From: Roseiarcus sp043739325
Lineage (GTDB): Bacteria; Pseudomonadota; Alphaproteobacteria; Rhizobiales; Beijerinckiaceae
Direction of reading: 5' to 3'
Length of the DNA stretch: 24,451 nt
Assembly (NCBI GenBank): GCA_043739325.1
Contig: JAYUFK010000334.1
Coordinates: 1-24,451, forward strand
Each line of letters begins with the position of its first letter. Position 1 is the first letter of the stretch. Of the stretch, positions 7,858-14,547 are shown one piece after another. The position numbers were made by a program, and so were the translations under genes. Below the pieces are notes generated by a model that searched no databases, was not told the origin of the DNA, and was given only the letters and a program-made list of their open reading frames with translations.

Positions 7858-8994
7858 TTACGCCCGCAGCATATCGCGCGCGACGATGACGCGCATGATC
7901 TCGTTGGTGCCTTCGAGAATCTGGTGCACACGCAGATCGCGGACGATCTTTTCAACGCCGTAATCGCTGAGATAGCCGTAGCCGCCGAGCAATTGCAACG
8001 CATCGTTGGCAGCGGTAAATCCCGCGTCCGTCGTGACAAGCTTGGCCATGGCGCAGAGCCGCGTCGCGTCGGGCGCCTTGGCATCAAGCGCACTGGCGGC
8101 GCGCCACAGCAGCGAGCGGGCCGCTTCAAGCGATGTCGCGATATCGGCGAGGCGAAATTGCAGCGCTTGAAAATCCGCCAGCGCACGGCCGAACGCTTTC
8201 CGTTCGCGCATGTGCGCCAGCGCCTTGGCCAGCGCGGCTTCGGCGCCGCCGAGCGAACACGCGCCGATGTTGAGCCGCCCGCCGTCGAGCCCCGCCATGG
8301 CGATTTTGAAACCCTCGCCCTCTTCGCCGAGCCGGCTGGCGGCGGGCACGCGAACGCCTTGTATGATGACCTGGCGCGTCGGCTGGGCGCGCCAGCCCAT
8401 CTTGCGCTCGTCCGCGCCGAACGAAAGGCCGTCCGCGCCTTTCTCAACAAGGAAAGCCGAGACGCCGGACGGCCCCTCGCCGCCGGTGCGCGCCATGACG
8501 AGATAGATGTCGGCGGCGCCTGCGCCCGAGATGAATTGCTTGACGCCGTCGAGCACGTAAGAGTCGCCGTCGCGCCGCGCTCGCGTCGTCAACGCCGCTG
8601 CATCCGAGCCCGATCCCGGCTCGGTCAGGCAATAGCTCGTGAGATGCTCCATGGTCAGGAGCTTTGGCAGAAAGGCCGCGCGCTGGGCGGGCGAGCCGAA
8701 ACGGTCGACCGCCCAGGCCACCATATTATGAATGGAGAGATAGGCCGCGACGCAGGGACAGCCCGTCGCCAGCGCCTCGAATATGACTGCGCAATCAAGC
8801 CGGCTCATGCCCGCGCCGCCGCTCTCCTCGCGCACGACGATCCCCGCCATGCCAAGCGCCGCCGCCTCGCGCAAAACGTCGACGGGAAAATGCCTGGCCT
8901 CGTCCCATGCAAGCGCCTGCGGCGCCAGGCGCTCGTCGGCGAAGCTTTTCGCCATGTCGCGGATGGCGGAATGGTCGGAGGTAAGGGCGAACAT
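7858..8994 (-). CDS. acyl-CoA dehydrogenase, isobutyryl-CoA dehydrogenase-like
   Basis: FAD-dependent acyl-CoA dehydrogenase of 378 residues. The segment CPCVAAYLSIHNMVAWAVDRFG (80-100) resembles isobutyryl-CoA dehydrogenase (ACAD8), which oxidises isobutyryl-CoA to methacrylyl-CoA in valine breakdown. YCLTEPGSGSDA (121-132) is the FAD/substrate motif. Glu361 in LEGTNEIMR matches the catalytic base of the MCAD/ACAD8 type. An upstream in-frame TTG at 9009 exists, but ATG 8994 is preferred: GAGAAG precedes it and the family begins near this methionine. It is followed within 12 bp by mmsB, which reinforces the valine assignment. The crotonase and hydroxyisobutyryl-CoA hydrolase normally between these steps are not in the window. 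Substrate choice is inferred; short branched-chain acyl-CoA is the alternative. Confidence 0.9.
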   Translation of the reverse strand: MFALTSDHSAIRDMAKSFADERLAPQALAWDEARHFPVDVLREAAALGMAGIVVREESGGAGMSRLDCAVIFEALATGCPCVAAYLSIHNMVAWAVDRFGSPAQRAAFLPKLLTMEHLTSYCLTEPGSGSDAAALTTRARRDGDSYVLDGVKQFISGAGAADIYLVMARTGGEGPSGVSAFLVEKGADGLSFGADERKMGWRAQPTRQVIIQGVRVPAASRLGEEGEGFKIAMAGLDGGRLNIGACSLGGAEAALAKALAHMRERKAFGRALADFQALQFRLADIATSLEAARSLLWRAASALDAKAPDATRLCAMAKLVTTDAGFTAANDALQLLGGYGYLSDYGVEKIVRDLRVHQILEGTNEIMRVIVARDMLRA

Positions 8995-9067
8995 GGCGCA
9001 GCTTCTCAAGGCAAAGGTCGCAAGGACCTAAGCCGAGAAATCGCGCGGCGTAAAGCGCCCGCGCCGC

Positions 9068-9406
9068 TCAGCCGCCATCGCCGCCCTTGGGCGAGAAATA
9101 CTTCGTCAGTTTGTCCGGCGCCCCGTCGAATTCCTTGCCGTCCGCCGGCGCCTCGTGTTTGGTCGTGATGTTCGGCCATGTCTTGGCGTACTCGGCATTG
9201 AGTTTGAGCCACGAGTCGAGACCCGGCTCGATGTCCGGCTTGATCGCATCCGCCGGGCATTCGGGTTCGCAGACGCCGCAATCGATACATTCATCGGGGT
9301 GGATGACGAGCATGTTCTCGCCTTCGTAGAAGCAGTCGACCGGACACACTTCGACGCAATCCATGTACTTGCACTTGATGCAATTCTCCACCACCACATA
9401 GGTCAT
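9068..9406 (-). CDS. fdxA: 7Fe ferredoxin FdxA
   Basis: Soluble electron carrier of 112 residues, typical of the FdxA/Azotobacter FdI-like family found throughout Alphaproteobacteria. By position Cys9, Cys17 and Cys50 should hold a 3Fe-4S cluster, and Cys21, Cys40, Cys43 and Cys46 a 4Fe-4S cluster; Cys12 and Cys25 are the extra free cysteines of this family. The C-terminal half (about 60-112) is the usual extension without cluster ligands. A TATATA sequence (complement of 9439-9444) about 33 bp upstream could be its -10, but no good -35 accompanies it. It lies 73 bp upstream of the acyl-CoA dehydrogenase on the same strand. Co-transcription is possible but not implied by function. The donor and acceptor partners are unknown. 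Confidence 0.95.
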   Translation of the reverse strand: MTYVVVENCIKCKYMDCVEVCPVDCFYEGENMLVIHPDECIDCGVCEPECPADAIKPDIEPGLDSWLKLNAEYAKTWPNITTKHEAPADGKEFDGAPDKLTKYFSPKGGDGG

Positions 9407-9820
9407 TATCGAGCCCCGTTCGAATCATTCTCGCAAGGTATATAGTGGCGCGATCAGCGTCCTGCACGCTTCGGCAAGGCGATGGCGCGACGTTGCGGTT
9501 CGTTGGCCATGATTGGCCTATTTTAAAGCCGGCGGCAACGAAGCCAATGGCTGCAAACGCGAGAGACCGTAAGAGTTGAAACGCGCATTTGCCGCCCCGC
9601 GCTCGACATAGGGGCCGCCACGAAACCAGCCAGCTTCCAGCCAGTGTTCCCGGCAATGATCAATGTGAGCATAAAACCGCTTCAACCTCAGTGGCTTACG
9701 TATAAACAACCCAGTTGCCCGATTAACGCCCCATTTGTGAGGGGATAATTGAGCATTGATTGGGCATCGAGTCGATTGCGCTGACAAATCTACCGGCCCA
9801 ATAATATGGGAGGCACGCAG
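9407..9820. other. AT-richer intergenic leader region, no recognised gene
   Basis: About 410 bp separate divergent fdxA and the ligase operon. From about 9660 on, the DNA is clearly richer in A and T than the surroundings, and the first 80 bases of the ligase gene are only about 40% GC. A minus-strand open frame at 9518-9787 gives 89 residues without a recognisable motif or ribosome site, so I do not call it. I see no clear sigma-70 or EcfG promoter for the operon. This region presumably holds its regulatory DNA. Confidence 0.55.
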
Positions 9821-11071
9821 ATGACTATACCACTTTCTATTGGACCGGCAGGAATATCCTCTAATTCTAGCATGTATACCGTCGGAATTGAGGAAGAATA
9901 TTTCATCAGCAAACTCGATTCACGCGAAACTTGCCAGAAAATGCCCCCGGCGCTGGCGGAATTGTGCCGCGAAGGACGCGGTCCTTTCGAGCTTGAGCTG
10001 CTGCAGTCGCAAATCGAAGCGGTGACGCCTCCCTGCGACGACTTGGCCGAGGCGCAAGCTCTTCTGACGAGCTATCGTGCAACCCTCGCCGCGTTGGGCG
10101 CCGAGCACGGCTACGGAATCGTGGCGGCGGGGACGCATCCCAAGGCGCTTTGGTCGCGCCAGCGCGGCACAGACGGCGCTCGCTACCGCGCCGTGATGCG
10201 CGAGTTGCAAATGCTTGGACAGCGCAACATGGTCTGCGGCCTGCACGTCCATGTCTCGGTTGCCGATCCGGACAAGCGCGTCTCCTTGATGGCGCGCATC
10301 ACGCCGTTCTTGCCGCTGCTGCTCGCCCTGTCGACATCCTCGCCGTTCTGGCAGGGCCGCCCGACCGGACTGATGGGTTACCGGCTCGCGTCCTACGACG
10401 AATTGCCGCGCACGGGCCTGCCTGAGTATTTCGAATCTGATTCCGACTACCAGCAATATATTGAAACGATGGTCGCGGCGAAGGCGATCAAGGACGCCAG
10501 CTACGTCTGGTGGGCCGTGCGCCCGTCGCTGCGCTATCCCACGCTGGAGCTGCGCGTCGCCGATTCCTGCACCCGCGTCGAGGACGCGATCGCGATCGCC
10601 GCGCTGTATCGCGCGCTCGTGCGCAAGCTCGACCGCGATGAGGCGATCAACGCCAATGCCGGCTCCGCCTCGCGCGCGATCGCGCTGGAAAACAAATGGC
10701 GGGCGCAACGCTACGGCATCCGAGGCTCGTTTATCGACGAACGCCGGCGCCAGGCGTTGCCGATGAAAGACGCCTTGGACAATCTCATCGAAATCATCGG
10801 CGAAGACGCCGAAGCGCTGGGTTGTCTCGACGAGGCGCTGTCGGCCCGCGCCATCGTCAAGCGCGGCGCGTCGGCAAACAATCAGGTCGCGATCTTCGAA
10901 GCAGCGCGCAAGGGCGGCGCGTCGAAGACAGACGCGCTCAACGCGGTGGTCGACTGGCTGTTGGCGACAACAGCGGGAAAGTCCGCAAGTGCGAACAGCA
11001 GCGGGAAGTCTGAGCGGCGCCGCACGCCGCTTCCGAGCTTGGCGGCCGCAGCCGAACAGGCGTTCCTGTAG
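9821..11071 (+). CDS. GCS2-family carboxylate-amine ligase (YbdK/EgtA-like)
   Basis: ATP-dependent ligase of the glutamate-cysteine ligase type 2 family, 416 residues. Members form an amide between a carboxylate (often the gamma-carboxyl of glutamate) and an amine. The family hallmark YTVGIEEEYF at about 18-27 supplies metal-binding acidic residues. VCGLHVHVSVAD and the TLELRVADSCTRVEDAIA segment are the conserved core, followed by ENKWRAQRYGIRG. ATG at 9821 is preferred over ATG 9806 because the ribosome site GGGAGG (9808-9813) lies inside the longer version. The last 25 or so residues are Ser/Arg/Ala-rich and look dispensable. It is the first gene of a three-gene operon, 27 bp before the class II amidotransferase. 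The true substrates are unknown; gamma-glutamylcysteine synthesis is possible but the context suggests a glutamine-type peptide. Confidence 0.88.
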   Translation: MTIPLSIGPAGISSNSSMYTVGIEEEYFISKLDSRETCQKMPPALAELCREGRGPFELELLQSQIEAVTPPCDDLAEAQALLTSYRATLAALGAEHGYGIVAAGTHPKALWSRQRGTDGARYRAVMRELQMLGQRNMVCGLHVHVSVADPDKRVSLMARITPFLPLLLALSTSSPFWQGRPTGLMGYRLASYDELPRTGLPEYFESDSDYQQYIETMVAAKAIKDASYVWWAVRPSLRYPTLELRVADSCTRVEDAIAIAALYRALVRKLDRDEAINANAGSASRAIALENKWRAQRYGIRGSFIDERRRQALPMKDALDNLIEIIGEDAEALGCLDEALSARAIVKRGASANNQVAIFEAARKGGASKTDALNAVVDWLLATTAGKSASANSSGKSERRRTPLPSLAAAAEQAFL

Positions 11072-11098
11072 GCCCTCGCCCGAGAAAGGCGGTCAATT

Positions 11099-11932
11099 GT
11101 GTGCAGATGGATCGCCTATATCGGCAAGCCGATTTTCGTCGACGCGCTTGTCGTGCGTCCCGCGTATTCGCTCGTCGAACAGAGCTTGAATTCGAAATTC
11201 TCGTTCCGCTCCGACGGCAGCATCCTGGCGACGAACGGCGACGGTTTTGGCCTCGGCTGGTACATGCACCGTCCGGAGCCGGGCCTGTTCAAGACCGCCG
11301 AGCCGGCCTGGTCCAACGAGAACGTCACCGAAATCTGCACGCAGGTCCGGGCGCGGATTTTCATGGCGCACGTTCGCGCCGCATCGACCGGCGCAATCCA
11401 GCGCACCAACGCGCATCCGTTCAAATACCGAAACTGGCTGTTTCAACACAACGGCTATCTCGGCCATTTCGACGCGCTGCGGCGCGATCTGCAGTTCGAT
11501 ATCGGCGAGGAATATTTCGGCTATCTCAAGGGAACGACGGATAGCGAAACTCTGTTCCTCCTCGCGCTGACCTATGGCCTGGAGGAGAACCCAAAAAAAG
11601 CGATCGAGCGCGTTATCGAGCGCGTTCGGCTCGCATGCGAGCAGCGCGGCGTGCCGTTCGATCTCATCATGTCGACAGCGCTCAGCGACGGGACGAGTAT
11701 TTACACCGTGCGCTTCGCGTCGGGCCCGCATGTTCACACCCAATATTATTCGACCCATGCCGCCTGCATGCAGGCAATCGACGACACGGCGGATATCGTG
11801 CCGGCGCGCAGCGTCGTCGTCGTGTCGGAGCCCCTCGATCAAACGATGGAGCACTGGAACGAAATGCCAGTTGGCGCGTTCGCGACGATCCGCGACGGGG
11901 CAATCGAGATCGAAGCTCTCGCCGTAAACTGA
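11099..11932 (+). CDS. class II glutamine amidotransferase (EgtC/YafJ-like)
   Basis: Stand-alone Ntn-hydrolase glutaminase domain of 277 residues with no synthetase domain. After GTG initiation the protein begins MCRWIAYIG, so Cys2 becomes the amino-terminal nucleophile once methionine is removed. Typical motifs are NGDGFGLGWY, MAHVRAAS, TNAHPF, FQHNGYLGHF and GTTDSETLF. This family includes EgtC, which hydrolyses a gamma-glutamyl amide in ergothioneine synthesis, and YafJ. The GTG start is fixed by the need for Cys at position 2, and GAGAAAGG lies upstream. It is 27 bp after the ligase gene and 10 bp before the AsnO-like gene, so all three are surely one operon. Likely roles are gamma-glutamyl hydrolysis of the ligase product or ammonia supply. 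The substrate cannot be read from the sequence. Confidence 0.9.
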   Translation: MCRWIAYIGKPIFVDALVVRPAYSLVEQSLNSKFSFRSDGSILATNGDGFGLGWYMHRPEPGLFKTAEPAWSNENVTEICTQVRARIFMAHVRAASTGAIQRTNAHPFKYRNWLFQHNGYLGHFDALRRDLQFDIGEEYFGYLKGTTDSETLFLLALTYGLEENPKKAIERVIERVRLACEQRGVPFDLIMSTALSDGTSIYTVRFASGPHVHTQYYSTHAACMQAIDDTADIVPARSVVVVSEPLDQTMEHWNEMPVGAFATIRDGAIEIEALAVN

Positions 11933-11942
11933 GGAAAACGCG

Positions 11943-13724
11943 ATGTGTGGTATCGCCGGACAATACCGTTTCGGAGCGCATGACGCTTCGCTGGCCGGAT
12001 TGGAAAGAGCCAATCTCCGCCAGTTTGCGCGCGGCCCCGACAATGGCGGCGCGTTCAACGCTGGAGGCGTGGCGCTTGGTCATCGGCGCTTGAAAATATT
12101 CGATCTGAGCGAGCGCGCGGCGCAGCCGATGGTCGATCACGATCTCGGCCTGGCGCTGACGTTCAACGGTGCGATCTATAATTTTCGCGAATTGCGGTCC
12201 GAGCTTGAGGACAAGGGCTATCGTTTCATCTCGCAGAGCGACACCGAAGTGCTGCTCAAGGCCTTCCACGCCTGGGGCAAGGGCTGCGTTTCACGCCTCA
12301 GCGGCATGTTCGCCTTCGCGATCTGGGAGCGCGATACAGGCAAGCTCGTGCTGGCGCGCGACCGCATGGGCATCAAGCCGCTGTATTATTCCAGAACGCG
12401 CGATGGCTTCGAGTTCGCCTCCACCCTGCCCGCGCTGCTGAAATTCGATGGCATCGACACATCGATCGATCGCACCGCGTTGCAATATTACCTGACCTTC
12501 CATGCGGTGCCGGAGCCGTTGACGATCCTGTCAGGCGTGAAGAAGCTCCCGGCTGGCGCGATGATGACGATTCACCCCGACGGCGCCTGCGAGGAGGAAA
12601 CCTACTGGCGACTGCGGATCAATGAAGAGCGCGCCGACCATCGCCGCGATCCCGAGTGCTGGGTGGCGAAGACGCAGGAAGCGCTGACGCTGGCGACGAA
12701 CCGCCAATTGTCGGCCGATGTGCCGATCGGCGTGCTGTTGTCGGGCGGTCTGGATTCCTCGCTACTGGTCGCGCTTGCCGCTGAGACGCGCGGCTCGGAT
12801 ATCAACACCTTCTCGATCGGCTTCGAAGGCGCCCACGGCGAAAGCGGCGATGAATTTCACTATTCCGATCTTGTCGCCCGGCACTTTGGCACGCGGCATT
12901 TCCAGATGTTCATTTCCAACGACGGCCTCGAAAACTCGCTTGGCGAATGCGTGTCGGCGATGTCCGAACCGATGGTCAGCCACGACAACATCGGCTTCTT
13001 CCTGCTTTCGCGCGAAGTCGCCAAGCACGTGAAAGTTGTTCTATCGGGCCAGGGCGCAGACGAGATATTCGCAGGCTATCACTGGTTCCAGAAGCTCAGC
13101 AACGCGGCGGCGTCGATCGCGCAATCCGCCAACAAGATTCTCGCCAATGTCGCGGACCGCCCGTTTGACGACTATCAGCGCCTTGTCGCGCCGGAGTACC
13201 GATCGGCCGATCATGCGCGGGCTTTTCTCGAGGCGCTGTGCATCGAGAACGGCTCAGCCAATCTTGTCGACAATCTTCTCGTCTACGAAAGCACATTCGC
13301 GCTAGCCAACGGTCCGCTCGAGCGCGTCGACAACATGACGATGGCCTCCGGCCTCGAAGCGCGCGTGCCATTCCTCGACGAGGCCGTCGTCGATCTCGCC
13401 GCCTCAATGCCGCTGAGCTACAAGCTCGAAGACGGCGGCAAGGGCGTGCTGAAACGGATCGGCCGCAAGCTGCTGCCCGACGAAATCGTCGACCGGCCGA
13501 AGGGTTATTTCCCGGTTCCCGCGCTCAAGTATCTGCAAGGCGGAACGCTCGAATTGCTGCGCGAGACGCTGTCGCAAGAAGCCATCAGCCGTCGCGGCAT
13601 TTTCAATTGGGCGGAAGTGCAGCCGATGCTCGACCATCCCGCCGATCATCTGACGCCGACGGGCGGATCGAAGCTGTGGCAGATCGGGCTGCTCGAATAC
13701 TGGCTGCAGTGTCAGGGTCTTTAG
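11943..13724 (+). CDS. asnO: AsnO-like N-acetylglutaminylglutamine amidotransferase
   Basis: Asparagine-synthase-family enzyme of 593 residues that closely resembles the TIGR03104 group. That group amidates N-acetylglutaminylglutamine to the osmolyte NAGGN with glutamine as nitrogen donor. The glutaminase domain starts with Cys2 (MCGIAG), with RGPD at 30-33, LGHRRLKIFDLS (45-56), FNGAIYN (74-80) and SDTEVLLKAFHAWG. The synthetase domain has the PP-loop SGGLDS (267-272) and SGQGADEIFAGY (368-379). The ends match the family: SEPMVSHD in the middle, and a C-terminal GGSKLWQIGLLEYWLQ. GAGGAA precedes the ATG in the 10-bp gap after the class II amidotransferase. The usual partner gene ngg is missing from the window. 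General asparagine synthetase activity is the alternative, considered less likely. Confidence 0.86.
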   Translation: MCGIAGQYRFGAHDASLAGLERANLRQFARGPDNGGAFNAGGVALGHRRLKIFDLSERAAQPMVDHDLGLALTFNGAIYNFRELRSELEDKGYRFISQSDTEVLLKAFHAWGKGCVSRLSGMFAFAIWERDTGKLVLARDRMGIKPLYYSRTRDGFEFASTLPALLKFDGIDTSIDRTALQYYLTFHAVPEPLTILSGVKKLPAGAMMTIHPDGACEEETYWRLRINEERADHRRDPECWVAKTQEALTLATNRQLSADVPIGVLLSGGLDSSLLVALAAETRGSDINTFSIGFEGAHGESGDEFHYSDLVARHFGTRHFQMFISNDGLENSLGECVSAMSEPMVSHDNIGFFLLSREVAKHVKVVLSGQGADEIFAGYHWFQKLSNAAASIAQSANKILANVADRPFDDYQRLVAPEYRSADHARAFLEALCIENGSANLVDNLLVYESTFALANGPLERVDNMTMASGLEARVPFLDEAVVDLAASMPLSYKLEDGGKGVLKRIGRKLLPDEIVDRPKGYFPVPALKYLQGGTLELLRETLSQEAISRRGIFNWAEVQPMLDHPADHLTPTGGSKLWQIGLLEYWLQCQGL

Positions 13725-14293
13725 GGCGCGCCGAGCGGCTGTTGCGCGGGAAACATGTCCGCGACCAAAGCCTCGATCCCTGGCGGGTCGAGGCGCACCA
13801 TTCCCTCGGTTAAAATGCGCGTCTCGATGACCTCGCCTTGCCCGCGTTTATGATGAATAACAACGCGCCTCTCGGGATCGAGAATGAGGTAGTGCGCGAT
13901 GCTCGGTAGCGAGAAATATCCAGCAAGTTTTGGGCCATGGTCCATTGCCGCCGTGCTTGGGGAAAGCACTTCGACGACGATCACGGGGTTGGGGATTTCG
14001 AGAGCATCTGCCGGTGGGCGCGGACCGCAGGAAACCGATACGTCCGGCTCGAACAGGCTTCCCCCGCCGACCCTTATGCCAACACCTTCGGTGTAGGCGC
14101 GGCACGGAACTCCGGCGCGCGATATGGCGCTCTTCAGGGCGGAGTAGACTTCACCCTTGGTCTCGGTATGGACGACCCGCTCCGGCGACATGGCTACGAC
14201 AATGCCGTCATGCAGCTCCAGCCGCTCATCGCGACTTTCAGCCCAAGCAAGGAATTCGTCGGCGTTCATTTTCGATTTTGGCAAAGCATTCAT
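13721..14293 (-). CDS. Uma2 family (DUF820) endonuclease-fold protein
   Basis: Protein of 190 residues of the Uma2/DUF820 family, which has a PD-(D/E)XK nuclease-like fold and no settled function. Family features are MNADEFLAWAE-RLELHDGIVVAMSP at the amino end, FEPDVSVSC, and VIVVEVLSPSTAAMDHGPKLAGYFSLPSIAHYLILDPE in the core. The Asp, Glu and Lys positions expected of the nuclease site are retained. The start at 14293 lacks a strong ribosome site, and Met at 14269 is an alternative. Its stop overlaps the asnO stop tail to tail within TTAG (13721-13724). Such genes are abundant and mobile in cyanobacteria and scattered in Proteobacteria, so it is probably an accessory gene unrelated to the operon it faces. 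Confidence 0.88.
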   Translation of the reverse strand: MNALPKSKMNADEFLAWAESRDERLELHDGIVVAMSPERVVHTETKGEVYSALKSAISRAGVPCRAYTEGVGIRVGGGSLFEPDVSVSCGPRPPADALEIPNPVIVVEVLSPSTAAMDHGPKLAGYFSLPSIAHYLILDPERRVVIHHKRGQGEVIETRILTEGMVRLDPPGIEALVADMFPAQQPLGAP

Positions 14294-14312
14294 GGCTAAA
14301 TCAACATAAGAT

Positions 14313-14412
14313 CACCCTTCCCTCCGCTTGCGGGGAGAAGGTGGCGGCCATAGAGCGCCCCAAGGGACGCTCGTCAATTAGTGACGGGCTTTGGCCGCCG
14401 AATGAGGGGCAC
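14313..14412 (+). repeat. structured intergenic repeat, three-way-junction potential
   Basis: This begins with an imperfect hairpin (CTCCGC TT GCGGGGAG, about 14322-14337) and then AAGGTGGC. An 8-bp perfect outer stem follows (14343-14350 with 14392-14399). It encloses two small hairpins: GAGCG/CGCTC (14353-14357, 14368-14372) and CGTCA-ATTAG-TGACG (14372-14386). The shared core reappears inverted at 14490-14540. The pattern resembles short intergenic palindromic repeats common in Hyphomicrobiales, with an inserted stem-loop part. Confidence 0.65.
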
Positions 14413-14489
14413 AACTACAGTTAGCAGACTATCGCCGCCGACGCATGCGCTTTTGCAATGACCGCACAAGCTAAGATCGGCACTATCGC

Positions 14490-14540
14490 CGCTCATCCGG
14501 CCCTTCGGGCCACCTTTTCCGGCCAGTAGGGAGGGAAAAG
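14490..14540 (-). repeat. inverted partner copy of the intergenic repeat
   Basis: On the minus strand this reads as the same repeat type: a degenerate first palindrome, AAGGTGGC, a GGCCC-loop-GGGCC hairpin (14499-14511) and GGATGAG. It sits 8 bp past the mmsA stop. It faces the copy at 14313-14412 in opposite orientation. Confidence 0.6.
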
Positions 14541-14547
14541 GGGCGCC

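Noticed and set aside
7636..9168. Plus-strand open frame of 510 residues across mmsB, acyl-CoA dehydrogenase and fdxA
   Set aside because: It spans three well-supported genes on the other strand, has Arg/His-rich composition and no family match.
9518..9787. Minus-strand open frame of 89 residues in the gap before the ligase operon
   Set aside because: No ribosome site, no recognisable motif and unusual composition. It is kept only as a note in the intergenic entry.
9600..9820. EcfG-type stress promoter (GGAAC-N16/17-CGTT) before the AsnO operon
   Set aside because: Searched by eye for the motif on the plus strand and did not find it.
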